NCBI GenBank assembly: GCA_002412715.1
Contig: DHVP01000045.1
Location: forward strand, 18,729 to 82,728
Direction of reading: 5' to 3'
Source of the DNA: Deltaproteobacteria bacterium UBA5205
GTDB lineage: Bacteria > Desulfobacterota > Syntrophorhabdia > Syntrophorhabdales > Syntrophorhabdaceae
Length of the DNA stretch: 64,000 bases
Below, piece after piece: positions 1-9,152 of the stretch (positions are counted from its first letter, which is position 1; each line of letters opens with the position of its first letter). The notes below the pieces were generated by a model. It made no database searches, had not been told where the DNA came from, and saw only the letters and a program-made list of their open reading frames with translations. Position numbers and translations under genes: made by a program.

Positions 1-3000
1 TCCGATGTTTACGCCCTGCCCCACAGCCATGGCCTTGCCTCCCGCCTGTGTCAACGCCGATGAACCGTCAGACTTCTTCAGGATAGGCGTGGCGATCTGG
101 CCTGTCGAAAGCTGTGTTACGACCATGCCTGATAAAGCTCCCGGCGGCGGCGCCCCCCCATTGTTATACCAGACGGCCCACAGATATGTGTATCCTCCCA
201 GCGAGCAAACATCCGTCGACGGCGAACTGGTCAGAAAGTAAACAACGCCATTGTATGAGGCCACAGGCTGGGCCAGAACGCGGTGAGCTTTGTAACCTGT
301 ATCGGGCGTGGGAAAGTTGATGTACCAGCCGAACGCGGTGGGGGAAAGGTTCGATGAAGAACCCGTCTGGTTCTGCAAATCTCCTGCGGCTACGCTTGTC
401 GTGCAGGCAGAATTCAGAGTATTGGTCCCTGCCATATAGCAGGGTTCCATAACTCCATAGAACGCCTGCTGGCTGTCCGGGTCGTCAATAGTGGCCCCGT
501 CATCAATACGATAGAAATACCTGCCGGTTCCGAAAAACAGCCAGAGCTTGCCGTTTTTCCGGTCCTGTATCTTGGTGAGACTTGTTGTAATCGGGCCTAT
601 GTTATCGATGACCTTACTTACCGCCCAGCTGCTCGGGTTTGTACTGTTGCCGGTCAAGAGGCGCACAACGCCGCCTTTGGTCCACGTCGTCGCGTTTTTC
701 ATTGTATATCCCATGTAAACGACATCGTCGGAGTATGGGGTTGCTCCCGACGCCGTCGGGTTCCCCCTGTCCACATCGAAAGACGAGCTCGACAAGGTAG
801 CTCCAAACGCGTTGGCGATTCCTGTGTCAATGACCGTCACCGATGTCTTGGGTCCACTCAATAGATCGAGTACGAAAAACTTCAGATTTTGATCCGAAGA
901 ACCCATGAACTGATGATACGTTGTATTTATCGGCCCCGTCGAGCCATTTGAGAATACCGCAAACCATTTTCCATTCTTGGCGGGGTCACCGACTCTGACG
1001 ATTGCGGGACCGGTAGTGGAAAAACCAAGATCGTCCCGGGAAAATTCCCAGAGCAGAACGGGATTCAAGGGATCCGTTATGTCAAATGCGAAGTAAGAGG
1101 AATACCCGACACCCGAAGTGGGTGTTTTCACGCAATTCGTACAGCTGCTGGTTGTATCCCTGCATGCACCTCCGATGCCCATTCCGCCGATGAGGATGGT
1201 CCTCCAGCTTGCCCTGGTCTTCGTGTAGTTGGGATCCTGACTGAGCGAACCTCCGGCATTGACGCTGGCATCGGCAATCACAACGGGCTGATTGACATAG
1301 AAGACATGACAGTAATCTGTATTGGTCAGGTATCGCAGATACGGCAAAGCTCCTTTTGGTACGTAAGCCCAGCGTTCCGTGCCGAGAGTCGCATCCACTG
1401 TTTCCAGGCGGGCGGCCTGCGTGCTCGTCAAACCTGTGAACGAGAGCCTGCCCAGCTCGAAGGCGTGAAGCATCCCGTCATTAGCGCCCACAAAAGCCAT
1501 CCCCCGCTGTTTGTAAATACCGGTTGGATTCCCGGCTGCGTCCACATCGTTGACGTACTGGTAGTATGTTCTATCGTTATAGCCCTCCGGCGCGTACAGG
1601 TGGTATGAATTCAGAGGGAACGATGCCTTGAGGCGGGGAGTGGACGAAACAATATCGCCCAATTTCCACACATGTGTACCGGTACTGCCGCCAAACGTGG
1701 TCGTTACCGTTCTGTTGCGATAGCCCGTGACATCGTAACCGTGGATATAATTAGCGATACTCTGCGCCAGTGCGGGGTCACCCGGTGCCTGGAGGTAGGT
1801 CTGGAGAGTACCGTTCGAGGCTGCTTGTGCCGCGTCAAAATTAATGAGGTTTATTCCGTCGACAGTGGTATAGATGGTTCGCGGCGAGGTCGCCAGGTCC
1901 CTGGACCACAAAAGGATCCCCGCCTCCCAGAGATTTTTCGTTTCGTCAAGTTCAACCGGCGAAGGGATGTCTTCCCCGCCTTTCTGAGCGGCGGAATTAG
2001 GCTGATATCTTCTCACAACTGTTTTGCCAAGGCCGACATCAAATTCATATTCGATGATGTCGTCGCTGAAGATATCAAGAATGTTGTTTTTTGCGGTGTC
2101 TTCGCGGATCGTGCTGTTGCCTATCTGGGGATCGATATAATACCAGAGGTTCTGCATCTCGCCCGTCCAGTCTATTTCCGCGTCGTCAAACATCCGTTTC
2201 GGAAAGAAAAAGGCCTGAAGGATATTTGCTCCGCTGCCCTCCGCTGACGCAAGGACCGACGCGGCGGTCCCCGAAGACGCCCGGCGAAGCATATCCGTCA
2301 GGGCCGCCTCCAGCTTACTCGCCAATTCATTGCCATCATCAGCTTCGAAATAGTTGTAAGGCAGGTTGACCTTGTTTTTATCCCACTCGATGCATTGCGC
2401 ATCCCAGCGAGTGGGATTATCACATTGAGTAAAGGGGAAATTGATGGAAAGACTGTTCGTCGCCGGCCAGTTCGTATAAGGATAAGGAAAAGTGTCGGTA
2501 CTGGAATAGTCAAACCCGCCGAACATGGCCGTGGCCTTCATCGCCCTTTTCCCATCCGCGTCAGCTCCGAAGGCATAGACCGTATAGGTCGTTACATTCT
2601 GGGCACCCGCCAGTTCAGGCCTTAAATCGGTCACACGCATGGTGCGGGCCACCCTCATGGGATCGACGGACCCGTTCCACGCCCCATCGGAGATAAGAAG
2701 CACGAACCCCTTGCGGCACCATATGGCTGTCGAACCCGAACCGGAGCCATCATAATAAGGATCTTTCAAACCATTGGCTTTACCAAGGGCCGCCGTGTTG
2801 CTCGCATAGCTATGATCGTTGCTCTGAACATAGAAGTCGTATGCCTCCCACATCGCCTCGCCGGTGGGTGTCCCGTTGTACGGCACTTCGTTATTGATAG
2901 AAGCAACGAGCGTGCTCATGGGCTGGTCCTTGCCGGAACGTATTTCGCCTTCCCTGTTCCAGCTTCCCGAACCGGTGGCAAATACCATGAATTCCATGTG

Positions 3001-3702
3001 TGCCTTGGGATAGAAACGCTGCACGACCCCTTCCACCGGGACTCCCGCGGGCACAACGGCGAAAATTCCGTGGTTCGACACCCCGTTAAGTACACACGTG
3101 CCGTTGTAATCCGCGATTGTCAGTTTACGGTTAGCGGTGACATTTGCAGTAACTGTATACCTGCAATGGTTTATGCTGTCCCTGATCACATATATAGCTC
3201 CCTCGCTCTCGAGAAACGTCGATCCACCGCCCGTATTGGACCTGCCCCCGGTAAGGGCACGCCGAGCAACATCGATCCTGGTCGCCGTCAGCCAGTTCAG
3301 AAAATTACCGGAGATACAGGCGGGACCTGTTCCGATGCGGTTAGTGGCGGGACCGCAGGAGGTCTCCACGTATCTGCTTGAAGACTGAGAATAGTATTTT
3401 GTCGCATCGAAAAGGCCGTAATAATCCCGATCTTTGTCGTATCGCTTCGCATAATTAGTGGTTGTGCTTATGTTGGACGTTCCGCAATCGGCCACAGTAC
3501 CATCATAGCTACCGAAGTTGTCGGGAAGATACGCGGGAAACTGCATGCTTCCCGAAAAATCCATGTTAATGAGAATGTTGGGTTTCACCGCATTGCTGCT
3601 GAATATGGGGTTTACACAGTAGTCGTTGTTGGTTGCCCCCTGCGAAAGTGCGGCAACACCAAGGACGACCAGGAAAACGAGGACGAAGCAGTTTCTTCTC
3701 AT
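1..3702 (-). CDS. pilY1: PilY1-like type IV pilus tip adhesin/assembly protein (C-terminus beyond the left edge)
   Basis: The frame starts with ATG at 3702 behind GGGGAG and stays open to base 1, so 1234 residues are visible and the C-terminus is missing. Residues 1-23 form a signal peptide, giving export to the periplasm or surface. Residues 43-53 read ILINMDFSGSM, with the D-x-S-x-S metal-ion motif of a von Willebrand A-like fold. Residues 735-747, MAFVGANDGMLHA, match the hallmark of the PilY1/PilC beta-propeller. Near residues 972-1000 a D-V-D...YSDDVVYMG stretch sits where family members carry the calcium-binding loop. PilY1 proteins promote pilus extension, adhesion and calcium-dependent control of retraction. 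The gene is last in a visible pilA, pseudopilin, pilD, pilY1 series, 14 bp after pilD. The family call is strong; the ligand is unknown. Confidence 0.9.
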   Translation of the reverse strand, partial: MRRNCFVLVFLVVLGVAALSQGATNNDYCVNPIFSSNAVKPNILINMDFSGSMQFPAYLPDNFGSYDGTVADCGTSNISTTTNYAKRYDKDRDYYGLFDATKYYSQSSSRYVETSCGPATNRIGTGPACISGNFLNWLTATRIDVARRALTGGRSNTGGGSTFLESEGAIYVIRDSINHCRYTVTANVTANRKLTIADYNGTCVLNGVSNHGIFAVVPAGVPVEGVVQRFYPKAHMEFMVFATGSGSWNREGEIRSGKDQPMSTLVASINNEVPYNGTPTGEAMWEAYDFYVQSNDHSYASNTAALGKANGLKDPYYDGSGSGSTAIWCRKGFVLLISDGAWNGSVDPMRVARTMRVTDLRPELAGAQNVTTYTVYAFGADADGKRAMKATAMFGGFDYSSTDTFPYPYTNWPATNSLSINFPFTQCDNPTRWDAQCIEWDKNKVNLPYNYFEADDGNELASKLEAALTDMLRRASSGTAASVLASAEGSGANILQAFFFPKRMFDDAEIDWTGEMQNLWYYIDPQIGNSTIREDTAKNNILDIFSDDIIEYEFDVGLGKTVVRRYQPNSAAQKGGEDIPSPVELDETKNLWEAGILLWSRDLATSPRTIYTTVDGINLINFDAAQAASNGTLQTYLQAPGDPALAQSIANYIHGYDVTGYRNRTVTTTFGGSTGTHVWKLGDIVSSTPRLKASFPLNSYHLYAPEGYNDRTYYQYVNDVDAAGNPTGIYKQRGMAFVGANDGMLHAFELGRLSFTGLTSTQAARLETVDATLGTERWAYVPKGALPYLRYLTNTDYCHVFYVNQPVVIADASVNAGGSLSQDPNYTKTRASWRTILIGGMGIGGACRDTTSSCTNCVKTPTSGVGYSSYFAFDITDPLNPVLLWEFSRDDLGFSTTGPAIVRVGDPAKNGKWFAVFSNGSTGPINTTYHQFMGSSDQNLKFFVLDLLSGPKTSVTVIDTGIANAFGATLSSSSFDVDRGNPTASGATPYSDDVVYMGYTMKNATTWTKGGVVRLLTGNSTNPSSWAVSKVIDNIGPITTSLTKIQDRKNGKLWLFFGTGRYFYRIDDGATIDDPDSQQAFYGVMEPCYMAGTNTLNSACTTSVAAGDLQNQTGSSSNLSPTAFGWYINFPTPDTGYKAHRVLAQPVASYNGVVYFLTSSPSTDVCSLGGYTYLWAVWYNNGGAPPPGALSGMVVTQLSTGQIATPILKKSDGSSALTQAGGKAMAVGQGVNIG

Positions 3703-3716
3703 ATATGTCATCTCCC

Positions 3717-4499
3717 CTATCGATTCATGAAAAATTCGTTAAAGGCGTGGATAACCCCGGGACCCATAAAAAGGTACAGTACGGCGCACAGCGACAGGAA
3801 CGGGCCGAAGGGGATGGCGTATTTTCCTCCTTCTTCCCTGCCCTTCATGAGCATAAGCGGAATACCGACCAGCGTACCCACAACCGAACCGCCGATGAGG
3901 GAAAACAGGACTCCCTTGAGGCCACTGAAGGAACCGATCATGGCAAGAAGTTTGATATCTCCGCCGCCCATGCCCTCCCGTTTTGTGATCAACTGGTAGC
4001 CGTAGGCGATGACAAAGAGCACGCCGCCACCGATAAGCACGCCATAGACTGCCTCCATCACCCGGAAACCGGGCCTGACGAAGGATATGATCAATCCCGC
4101 GAACATGCCGCCGACGCTTAAAACGTCGGGGATGATCTGGAAATCATAGTCGATAAAAGAGACGACGATCAGTATCGCCGTAAAGAAAATCTGGATAAAA
4201 AACTCGTAGGAAAGGCCCCACCGGCGGTAGATCATCGTAAAGACAAGCGCCGTTATCAATTCAACAAGAAAGTACCGAAAAGAAATAGGGGCCCCGCAAT
4301 CCCTGCATTTCCCTTTCAGGACAAGGTAGCTTACCAGGGGGATGTTGTCGTAAAACCTTACGGGCTTTTCACAGGCCGGACAGGCCGATGAGGGGTGAAC
4401 TATTGATTTCTTTCTTGGTATCCTGTAAATGCAGACATTCAGAAAACTGCCGATAATCGCTCCGAAGACGAAAACCACTATGAGATATATGGTATGCAT
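3717..4499 (-). CDS. pilD: Prepilin peptidase / N-methyltransferase (PilD, GspO family)
   Basis: A 260-residue polytopic inner-membrane aspartyl protease that cleaves type IV prepilins after the conserved Gly and N-methylates the new Phe. The N-terminal methyltransferase part has two CxxC pairs (CPACE near residue 40, CRDCG near residue 67), the zinc-binding arrangement of PilD. The C-terminal peptidase part has MGGGDIKLL, which contains the G-x-G-D active-site motif with its second aspartate. Several hydrophobic segments follow. Its substrates are encoded just upstream in the same operon (pseudopilin and pilA), and pilY1 follows by 14 bp. Length and motifs are normal for the family. It may also serve pilins or secretion systems encoded elsewhere. 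Confidence 0.95.
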   Translation of the reverse strand: MHTIYLIVVFVFGAIIGSFLNVCIYRIPRKKSIVHPSSACPACEKPVRFYDNIPLVSYLVLKGKCRDCGAPISFRYFLVELITALVFTMIYRRWGLSYEFFIQIFFTAILIVVSFIDYDFQIIPDVLSVGGMFAGLIISFVRPGFRVMEAVYGVLIGGGVLFVIAYGYQLITKREGMGGGDIKLLAMIGSFSGLKGVLFSLIGGSVVGTLVGIPLMLMKGREEGGKYAIPFGPFLSLCAVLYLFMGPGVIHAFNEFFMNR

Positions 4500-4511
4500 A
4501 GTACTCTGTAC

Positions 4512-4883
4512 TCACTTTACGTTTGTCAAAACCCCGTTCTCATTAATAGTCCAGGTATCGTCGAATATCTTGTCATTGTTGAGATCGCCATTCGCCTCGG
4601 CGACAAATCGTGTTGAACTGGCATGACGTATCCTGAAATGGTATTTCTTTGTTCTTTGCTTCCAATTTGCTAGTTTGCTGGCATCGGCTGTGTATGTTCC
4701 GTGGCGCGACCGGTAAGCCGATTCCGATTCCCATATAGAATGGAGCTGACTTTTCACATTCACCTGCTCCGTCTTCCTCACCCGCATCGCGTGCATGGGA
4801 AAGGCCATTATCAGTATCAAACAAATTACGGCAAGGCCTGCCAGAAACTCGAGAAGCGTGAAACCTTTAGTCTTCATATTCAT
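4512..4883 (-). CDS. Type IV pilin-like/pseudopilin minor subunit
   Basis: About 123 residues with a prepilin leader ending KTKG, followed by FTLLEFLAGLAVICLILIMA, a class III signal with Glu at +5 and a hydrophobic helix. The rest (residues 40-123) is short and polar and ends TINENGVLTNVK. It includes GDLNNDKIFDDTW, an acidic loop that could bind calcium, which is inference. The start at 4883 (or ATG at 4877) is preferred: a longer reading would run into the stem-loop at 4892-4917, and the leader should be short. It lies 12 bp before pilD and 54 bp after pilA. It resembles minor pilins or GspG/H-like pseudopilins; the exact subunit class cannot be assigned. Confidence 0.85.
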   Translation of the reverse strand: MNMKTKGFTLLEFLAGLAVICLILIMAFPMHAMRVRKTEQVNVKSQLHSIWESESAYRSRHGTYTADASKLANWKQRTKKYHFRIRHASSTRFVAEANGDLNNDKIFDDTWTINENGVLTNVK

Positions 4884-4891
4884 TCTTATGA

Positions 4892-4917
4892 GATAGGGGG
4901 CCCAAGAGCCCCCTATC
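4892..4917 (-). other. Perfect 10-bp stem-loop between pilA and the pseudopilin gene
   Basis: GATAGGGGGC at 4892-4901 pairs exactly with GCCCCCTATC at 4908-4917 around a 6-nt loop. It lies 21 bp past the pilA stop and 8 bp before the next start at 4883. No T-tract follows, so it is not a classical terminator. It could protect the pilA mRNA 3' end or lower expression of the minor subunit relative to pilA. Confidence 0.7.
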
Positions 4918-4937
4918 AATCTAACCGTTGTCCTTAC

Positions 4938-5402
4938 TTATTTAGGCTGATATTTGGCCATGGTGTTCGTTGAACCCCAAACCCAGGTCTGAAAATTCTG
5001 ATCCGTAGCTCCATCGCTGGTCAATGTGAGAGTGTCGCCTGATGTTATCCCGTTGATTGCCGCGTTCATTGTCCAGGTAATCACCGCGGTTCCGGTCAAA
5101 TTGTTCAGGCCAGTCACCGAGATAGCCCCGTATTTCCCGGGTACGGTGATGCCGAGGCCGTTAGCAACGGCATCATTACCAACCATATCGGCCGTTGGTC
5201 CTGCGGGAGAGAATTCTGCTGCCCATGCGGTGATCGCGGTCTTAACGGAACCCATCGCATTCACGACCTCGGTCACCCTTGTCTTCCTCGTATAGTCCAT
5301 GTACGCCGGAAGTGCTATCGCCGCGAGAATACCGATGATGGCGATAACGATGAGAAGTTCGATCAGCGTGAAGCCTTTTGTGTTCTTGTGAAGCTTTAAC
5401 AT
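4938..5402 (-). CDS. pilA: Type IV major pilin (PilA-like prepilin)
   Basis: A 154-residue prepilin. The start at 5402 follows GGAGG (5409-5413) at good spacing; upstream extension would only read through the promoter. The leader MLKLHKNTKG is cut after Gly10, leaving a mature chain that starts FTLIELLIVIAIIGILAAIA with Glu5, the canonical assembly helix, followed by LPAYMDYTRK. The mature length of about 144 residues is that of an ordinary pilin, not a short conductive one. No cysteine is present, so the usual C-terminal disulfide loop is absent. Secreted by the type IV pilus machine after PilD cleavage (pilD is in the same operon). Expression probably comes from the promoter at 5449-5476. 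Confidence 0.95.
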   Translation of the reverse strand: MLKLHKNTKGFTLIELLIVIAIIGILAAIALPAYMDYTRKTRVTEVVNAMGSVKTAITAWAAEFSPAGPTADMVGNDAVANGLGITVPGKYGAISVTGLNNLTGTAVITWTMNAAINGITSGDTLTLTSDGATDQNFQTWVWGSTNTMAKYQPK

Positions 5403-5448
5403 ACAACACCTCCTGGAATTAAGTAAGTTAGTAATTCTAATTATCGCT

Positions 5449-5476
5449 ATTTTAACACAACCATTAACGATGTAAA
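5449..5476 (-). promoter_or_regulatory. Predicted sigma-70-type promoter of pilA
   Basis: On the minus strand TTTACA (5471-5476) and TAAAAT (5449-5454) are spaced by 16 bp, placing the start of transcription about 40 bp before the pilA ATG. No sigma-54 motif was found here. Confidence 0.55.
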
Positions 5477-5478
5477 TG

Positions 5479-5523
5479 ATTTTCGTCACATTTCGGAGAA
5501 AAGACATCCGTCATGACGAAAAT
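5479..5523. promoter_or_regulatory. 10-bp inverted repeat immediately upstream of the pilA -35 box
   Basis: ATTTTCGTCA (5479-5488) and TGACGAAAAT (5514-5523) are exact inverted copies separated by 25 bp. The inner arm sits 3 bp from the predicted -35 box. Position and symmetry suggest binding of a dimeric regulator; the regulator is unknown. Confidence 0.45.
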
Positions 5524-5609
5524 GACCGTTATATTTCAAAATTCTTTAATTATACTATGTTACCAGAGGGAACGAAAATGAGCCGATTGCCTCACTCCAG
5601 TACACCGAA

Positions 5610-6548
5610 TCACTTATTCAGAAAACATGCCACTTTGTGGTCATTGCCGCCTGTAAGTTGGGGAACCTGTCCCCGGCAATGTCCTTCTTTGTCTTCGCAA
5701 TTCTCGTAATAGGAGCACCCTTCCCATTCCCCGTCGGACGGCGCCTCCTGCCTCAGGGCAAATTCTCCCTTCGAGGCCTTGATAAGCATTCTCGTGTAGG
5801 GGTGCAGGGGGTTCAGGAAGACCTCGTCACGTCCGCCTGTCTCGACCACCTTTCCCCTGTAAAGGACTAGGATTCGATCGGAGAGAAAACGTACTATGTT
5901 GAGATCATGAGAAACAAAGACCATGGAGATATTCGATTTCTCGCGGATATCGAGGAAAAGATTGACGATCTGGGCCTGTATCGACACATCGAGGGAGGAT
6001 ACGGGTTCGTCGGCAATGATGAGCGCCGGTTCCGTCGCCAGAGCACGGCCGATAGCCACCCGCTGCCTCTGGCCCCCGCTCATCTCGTGGGGGTATTTCC
6101 CGAGAGAATCCTCGTCAAGGCCCACGCTCCTCAATATCTCTCCCACTTTGGCACTCACATTCGCCCTGCCCTTGGTTATATTGTGGAATTTAAGGGGCTC
6201 CGCAATGATATCGGCTATTTTCATTCTTGGATTGAGCGACGAATAGGGATCCTGGAAGATTATCTGCATGTGCCTTCGGAGTCTGTTCATCTCTTCCCGG
6301 CCGGCGGTGAGGAGATTGACACCGTCGAAGATAACCTCGCCGGCATCGGGCCGCTCAAGAAGCAGCACGCAGCGCGCCAGGGTACTCTTCCCCGAACCGC
6401 TCTCTCCCACGACACCGAGGGTCCGGCCTGCTTCAAGTTCAAGGCTGACACCATCTACGGCCTTGATCGTCTCTTTTGCGACAGAGAAGACAGACCTTCG
6501 AACCTCGTAATACTTCTTAAGGTCTAATACAGATAACAGCGAACCCAT
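5610..6548 (-). CDS. oppF: Oligopeptide/dipeptide ABC transporter ATPase, OppF/DppF type
   Basis: About 312 residues. The start at 6548 follows GGAAGGA and overlaps the oppD end by 25 bp. It has a complete ABC domain: Walker A GESGSGKST, signature MSGGQRQRVAIG, Walker B LIIADEPVSSLD, and the C-terminal PLHPYTRMLIKA typical of the oligo/dipeptide subfamily. The C-terminal cysteine cluster is divergent (CSYYENCEDK...CRGQVPQL...CFLNK) compared with the usual CxxHPRCP. It would energise uptake of peptides or related solutes (nickel, small glycopeptides) as a heterodimer with the product upstream. No binding protein or permease gene is adjacent, so the substrate cannot be deduced. Confidence 0.9.
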   Translation of the reverse strand: MGSLLSVLDLKKYYEVRRSVFSVAKETIKAVDGVSLELEAGRTLGVVGESGSGKSTLARCVLLLERPDAGEVIFDGVNLLTAGREEMNRLRRHMQIIFQDPYSSLNPRMKIADIIAEPLKFHNITKGRANVSAKVGEILRSVGLDEDSLGKYPHEMSGGQRQRVAIGRALATEPALIIADEPVSSLDVSIQAQIVNLFLDIREKSNISMVFVSHDLNIVRFLSDRILVLYRGKVVETGGRDEVFLNPLHPYTRMLIKASKGEFALRQEAPSDGEWEGCSYYENCEDKEGHCRGQVPQLTGGNDHKVACFLNK

Positions 6549-7498
6549 TGATCCTTCCCGACCTCTTTCATTGCAGGTTCCTCGCCTCTGCAAACGTCCA
6601 TGACGTAGGGGCACCTGGGATGAAATTTGCATCCCGAGGGTAATTCGGACAGTTTCGGTACCGACCCGGGGATTGCTTTTAACCTCTTTGTGTCGCTCGA
6701 AAACCCGAAGATCGACTCCAGGAGTCCGCGACCGTAAGGATGGAGCGGCTCTTTGAAGAAGTCTTCCACGCGGTTGCGCTCGACCATCCTGCCGGCATAC
6801 ATGAGACCGACCGCCTGGCCCATGGACTTCATTATCGTCAAATCGTGGGTTATGAATATCATCGACATGCCCAGGGTATCCACAAGGCCCCTTATCAAAC
6901 CCAGTATCTGGGATTCCGTGGCGACATCCAGGGCGGTTGTCGGCTCATCGGCTATAATGAGAGAGGGATCGCAGGAAATAGCCATGGCCATGAGCACCCG
7001 CTGCCTTTGTCCACCGGAGAGCTGATGGGGATATTGAATATACCTCTTTTCCGGTTCATCGAACCCCACCTGTCTCAGGAGCTCCAGGGTCCTCTTTCTT
7101 ACATCGCCGCGGTCACGGGTCCCGTGTATCTCTATGGCCTCGGCAATCTGCTCTCCTATCCGCAAGACGGGATTCAAGGCCGTCATGGGCTCCTGAAAGA
7201 CCATACCGATACGGTTGCCGCGCACCTCTTCCATTTGTTTGTCACTCAGGGTCAAGAGGTCGGTGCCCTCAAATACGATCCGGCCCGATACGATCCTGCC
7301 GGGCGGATGGACAAGCCTCATTATCGAATGGGCTGTCACCGTTTTGCCCGAGCCGCTTTCCCCAACGATCCCGAAAACCTCCCCTACGTTAACCGTAAAA
7401 GTCACATCATTTACGGCCGGTATGATCTCTGCGCCCGTAAAGAATGACGTGTAAAGACCGGTTACCTCGAGAAGTATTTTCTTGTTTGTATTTGTCAT
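6524..7498 (-). CDS. oppD: Oligopeptide/dipeptide ABC transporter ATPase, OppD/DppD type
   Basis: 324 residues with Walker A GESGSGKTVT, signature QLSGGQRQRVLMA, Walker B LIIADEPTTALDV and the C-terminal oligopeptide domain. The terminal segment FHPRCPYVMDVCRGEEPAM...WVRCYLY holds the cysteines that in DppD-type proteins bind an iron-sulfur cluster. It is the first gene of a two-gene unit with oppF and is divergent from guaB. The ribosome site is weak (no clear SD before ATG at 7498). Membrane permeases and the periplasmic receptor must be encoded elsewhere, or these ATPases serve several permeases. Confidence 0.9.
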   Translation of the reverse strand: MTNTNKKILLEVTGLYTSFFTGAEIIPAVNDVTFTVNVGEVFGIVGESGSGKTVTAHSIMRLVHPPGRIVSGRIVFEGTDLLTLSDKQMEEVRGNRIGMVFQEPMTALNPVLRIGEQIAEAIEIHGTRDRGDVRKRTLELLRQVGFDEPEKRYIQYPHQLSGGQRQRVLMAMAISCDPSLIIADEPTTALDVATESQILGLIRGLVDTLGMSMIFITHDLTIMKSMGQAVGLMYAGRMVERNRVEDFFKEPLHPYGRGLLESIFGFSSDTKRLKAIPGSVPKLSELPSGCKFHPRCPYVMDVCRGEEPAMKEVGKDQWVRCYLY

Positions 7499-7673
7499 CG
7501 ACTATCGACGGTATCCAAAAGGAAAATTTTTTTGATTATTTGAGCCTTATGCATTATACTAAACCCAAATAAAATGGCAAGTCTTTTATGTATGAGCTAC
7601 GGTCTGACGGCACATACATATTTTTATATATAGAGACCTTACAAACACGTATACTATCCCCATGAGGTGAATC

Positions 7674-9149
7674 ATGTCACAGAAAGAGCCGACAGATTTC
7701 AGGGAAGGACTAACCTTCGACGACGTTCTGCTTGTACCGGCTTCCAGCGCGATCATGCCGGCGGACGTGGACGTTTCCACCTTCCTCACTCCGGCCATAA
7801 AGCTCAATATCCCCATAGTCAGCGCAGCGATGGACACGGTCACGGAATCCAAGACAGCCATATGTCTCGCCCAGGAGGGCGGAATCGGGATCATCCACCG
7901 GAATATGACCGTGGGGGAACAGGCCAACGAGGTCGAGAAGGTCAAGAAATCGGAAAGCGGCATGATCGTCGACCCTATAACGATAGCCCCCGAAAACAAG
8001 ATCAAGGACGCCCTGGCACTCATGTCCCGGTACCGCATCTCCGGCATACCCGTCACGAAGGGTCCGAGGCTTGTCGGCATCATCACCAACAGGGACCTGC
8101 GGTTCGAGACCAACCTGGACAGAAAGGTCCAGAATGTCATGACAAAGGAAAACCTTGTAACGGTCAAGGAAGGTATCGGCCTCGAGGAGTCAAAAAAGAT
8201 CCTCCATAAGCACAAAATCGAAAAGCTGCTGGTGGTAGACAAGAATTTTGATCTTAAAGGGTTGATTACCATTAAGGATATCGAAAAAATGCGCAAGTAT
8301 CCCAATTCCTGCAAGGACCAGCTCGGAAGGCTTCGGGTGGGTGCAGCGGTAGGGGTCGGCCCGGACAGGGACGAGCGGGTCGAGGCCCTTCTCAGGGCGG
8401 GGTGCGACGTCATAATCATCGATACGGCGCACGGTCACTCCCGAAATGTCGTTCAATCCATCCAGGCGATCAAGAAGAGCTTCCCCGACATCCAGATGAT
8501 CGCGGGCAACATAGCCACCGCGGAGGGATGCGAGGCGCTTATCAAAGCGGGGTGCGACGCCGTGAAGGTCGGTGTGGGGCCGGGCTCCATCTGCACGACA
8601 CGAATCGTGGCCGGTATCGGCGTACCCCAGATCACAGCCATCATGGACGCCGCATCGGTCGCGGCCCGGCACAATATACCCATTATCGCGGACGGAGGCA
8701 TCAAGTTCTCCGGGGATATCACGAAGGCCCTGGCTGCCGGCGCCCAGACAGCCATGATCGGCAACCTCTTCGCCGGGACCGATGAGACGCCGGGAGAGAC
8801 AGTCCTCTATCAGGGCAGAACGTACAAGGTCTACCGCGGAATGGGTTCCCTGGAAGCCATGCGCGAGGGAAAGACACGGGACCGCTATTGCATCCCTGAA
8901 GATGAGGTGGAATCCAAGATCGTCCCTGAAGGTATCGAGGGCCGGGTACCGTACCGCGGCTCGCTTTCGATATGCATCAACCAGCTGGTGGGAGGCCTCA
9001 AGGCCGGCATGGGATACGTCGGCACAAGAACCATCGAAGAACTTCAAACAAAACGGAAGTTCATTCGGATAACGTCCGCTGCATTGCGGGAAAGCCACGT
9101 CCATGACGTTATCATCACAAAGGAAGCGCCAAACTACAGGATCGAGTAG
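7674..9149 (+). CDS. guaB: IMP dehydrogenase
   Basis: 491 residues, full length for GuaB. It oxidises IMP to XMP with NAD+, the first committed step to GMP, in the cytosol. The N-terminal barrel half (DGLTFDDVLL-like start) is followed by two CBS repeats (about residues 95-205) and the second barrel half. GPGSICTTRIV carries the catalytic Cys307, and the flap region includes YRGMGSLEAM. The start at 7674 follows GAGGTGA (7664-7670). It is divergent from oppD and followed after 3 bp by guaA, so the two GMP steps are cotranscribed. Confidence 0.97.
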   Translation: MSQKEPTDFREGLTFDDVLLVPASSAIMPADVDVSTFLTPAIKLNIPIVSAAMDTVTESKTAICLAQEGGIGIIHRNMTVGEQANEVEKVKKSESGMIVDPITIAPENKIKDALALMSRYRISGIPVTKGPRLVGIITNRDLRFETNLDRKVQNVMTKENLVTVKEGIGLEESKKILHKHKIEKLLVVDKNFDLKGLITIKDIEKMRKYPNSCKDQLGRLRVGAAVGVGPDRDERVEALLRAGCDVIIIDTAHGHSRNVVQSIQAIKKSFPDIQMIAGNIATAEGCEALIKAGCDAVKVGVGPGSICTTRIVAGIGVPQITAIMDAASVAARHNIPIIADGGIKFSGDITKALAAGAQTAMIGNLFAGTDETPGETVLYQGRTYKVYRGMGSLEAMREGKTRDRYCIPEDEVESKIVPEGIEGRVPYRGSLSICINQLVGGLKAGMGYVGTRTIEELQTKRKFIRITSAALRESHVHDVIITKEAPNYRIE

Positions 9150-9152
9150 AAT

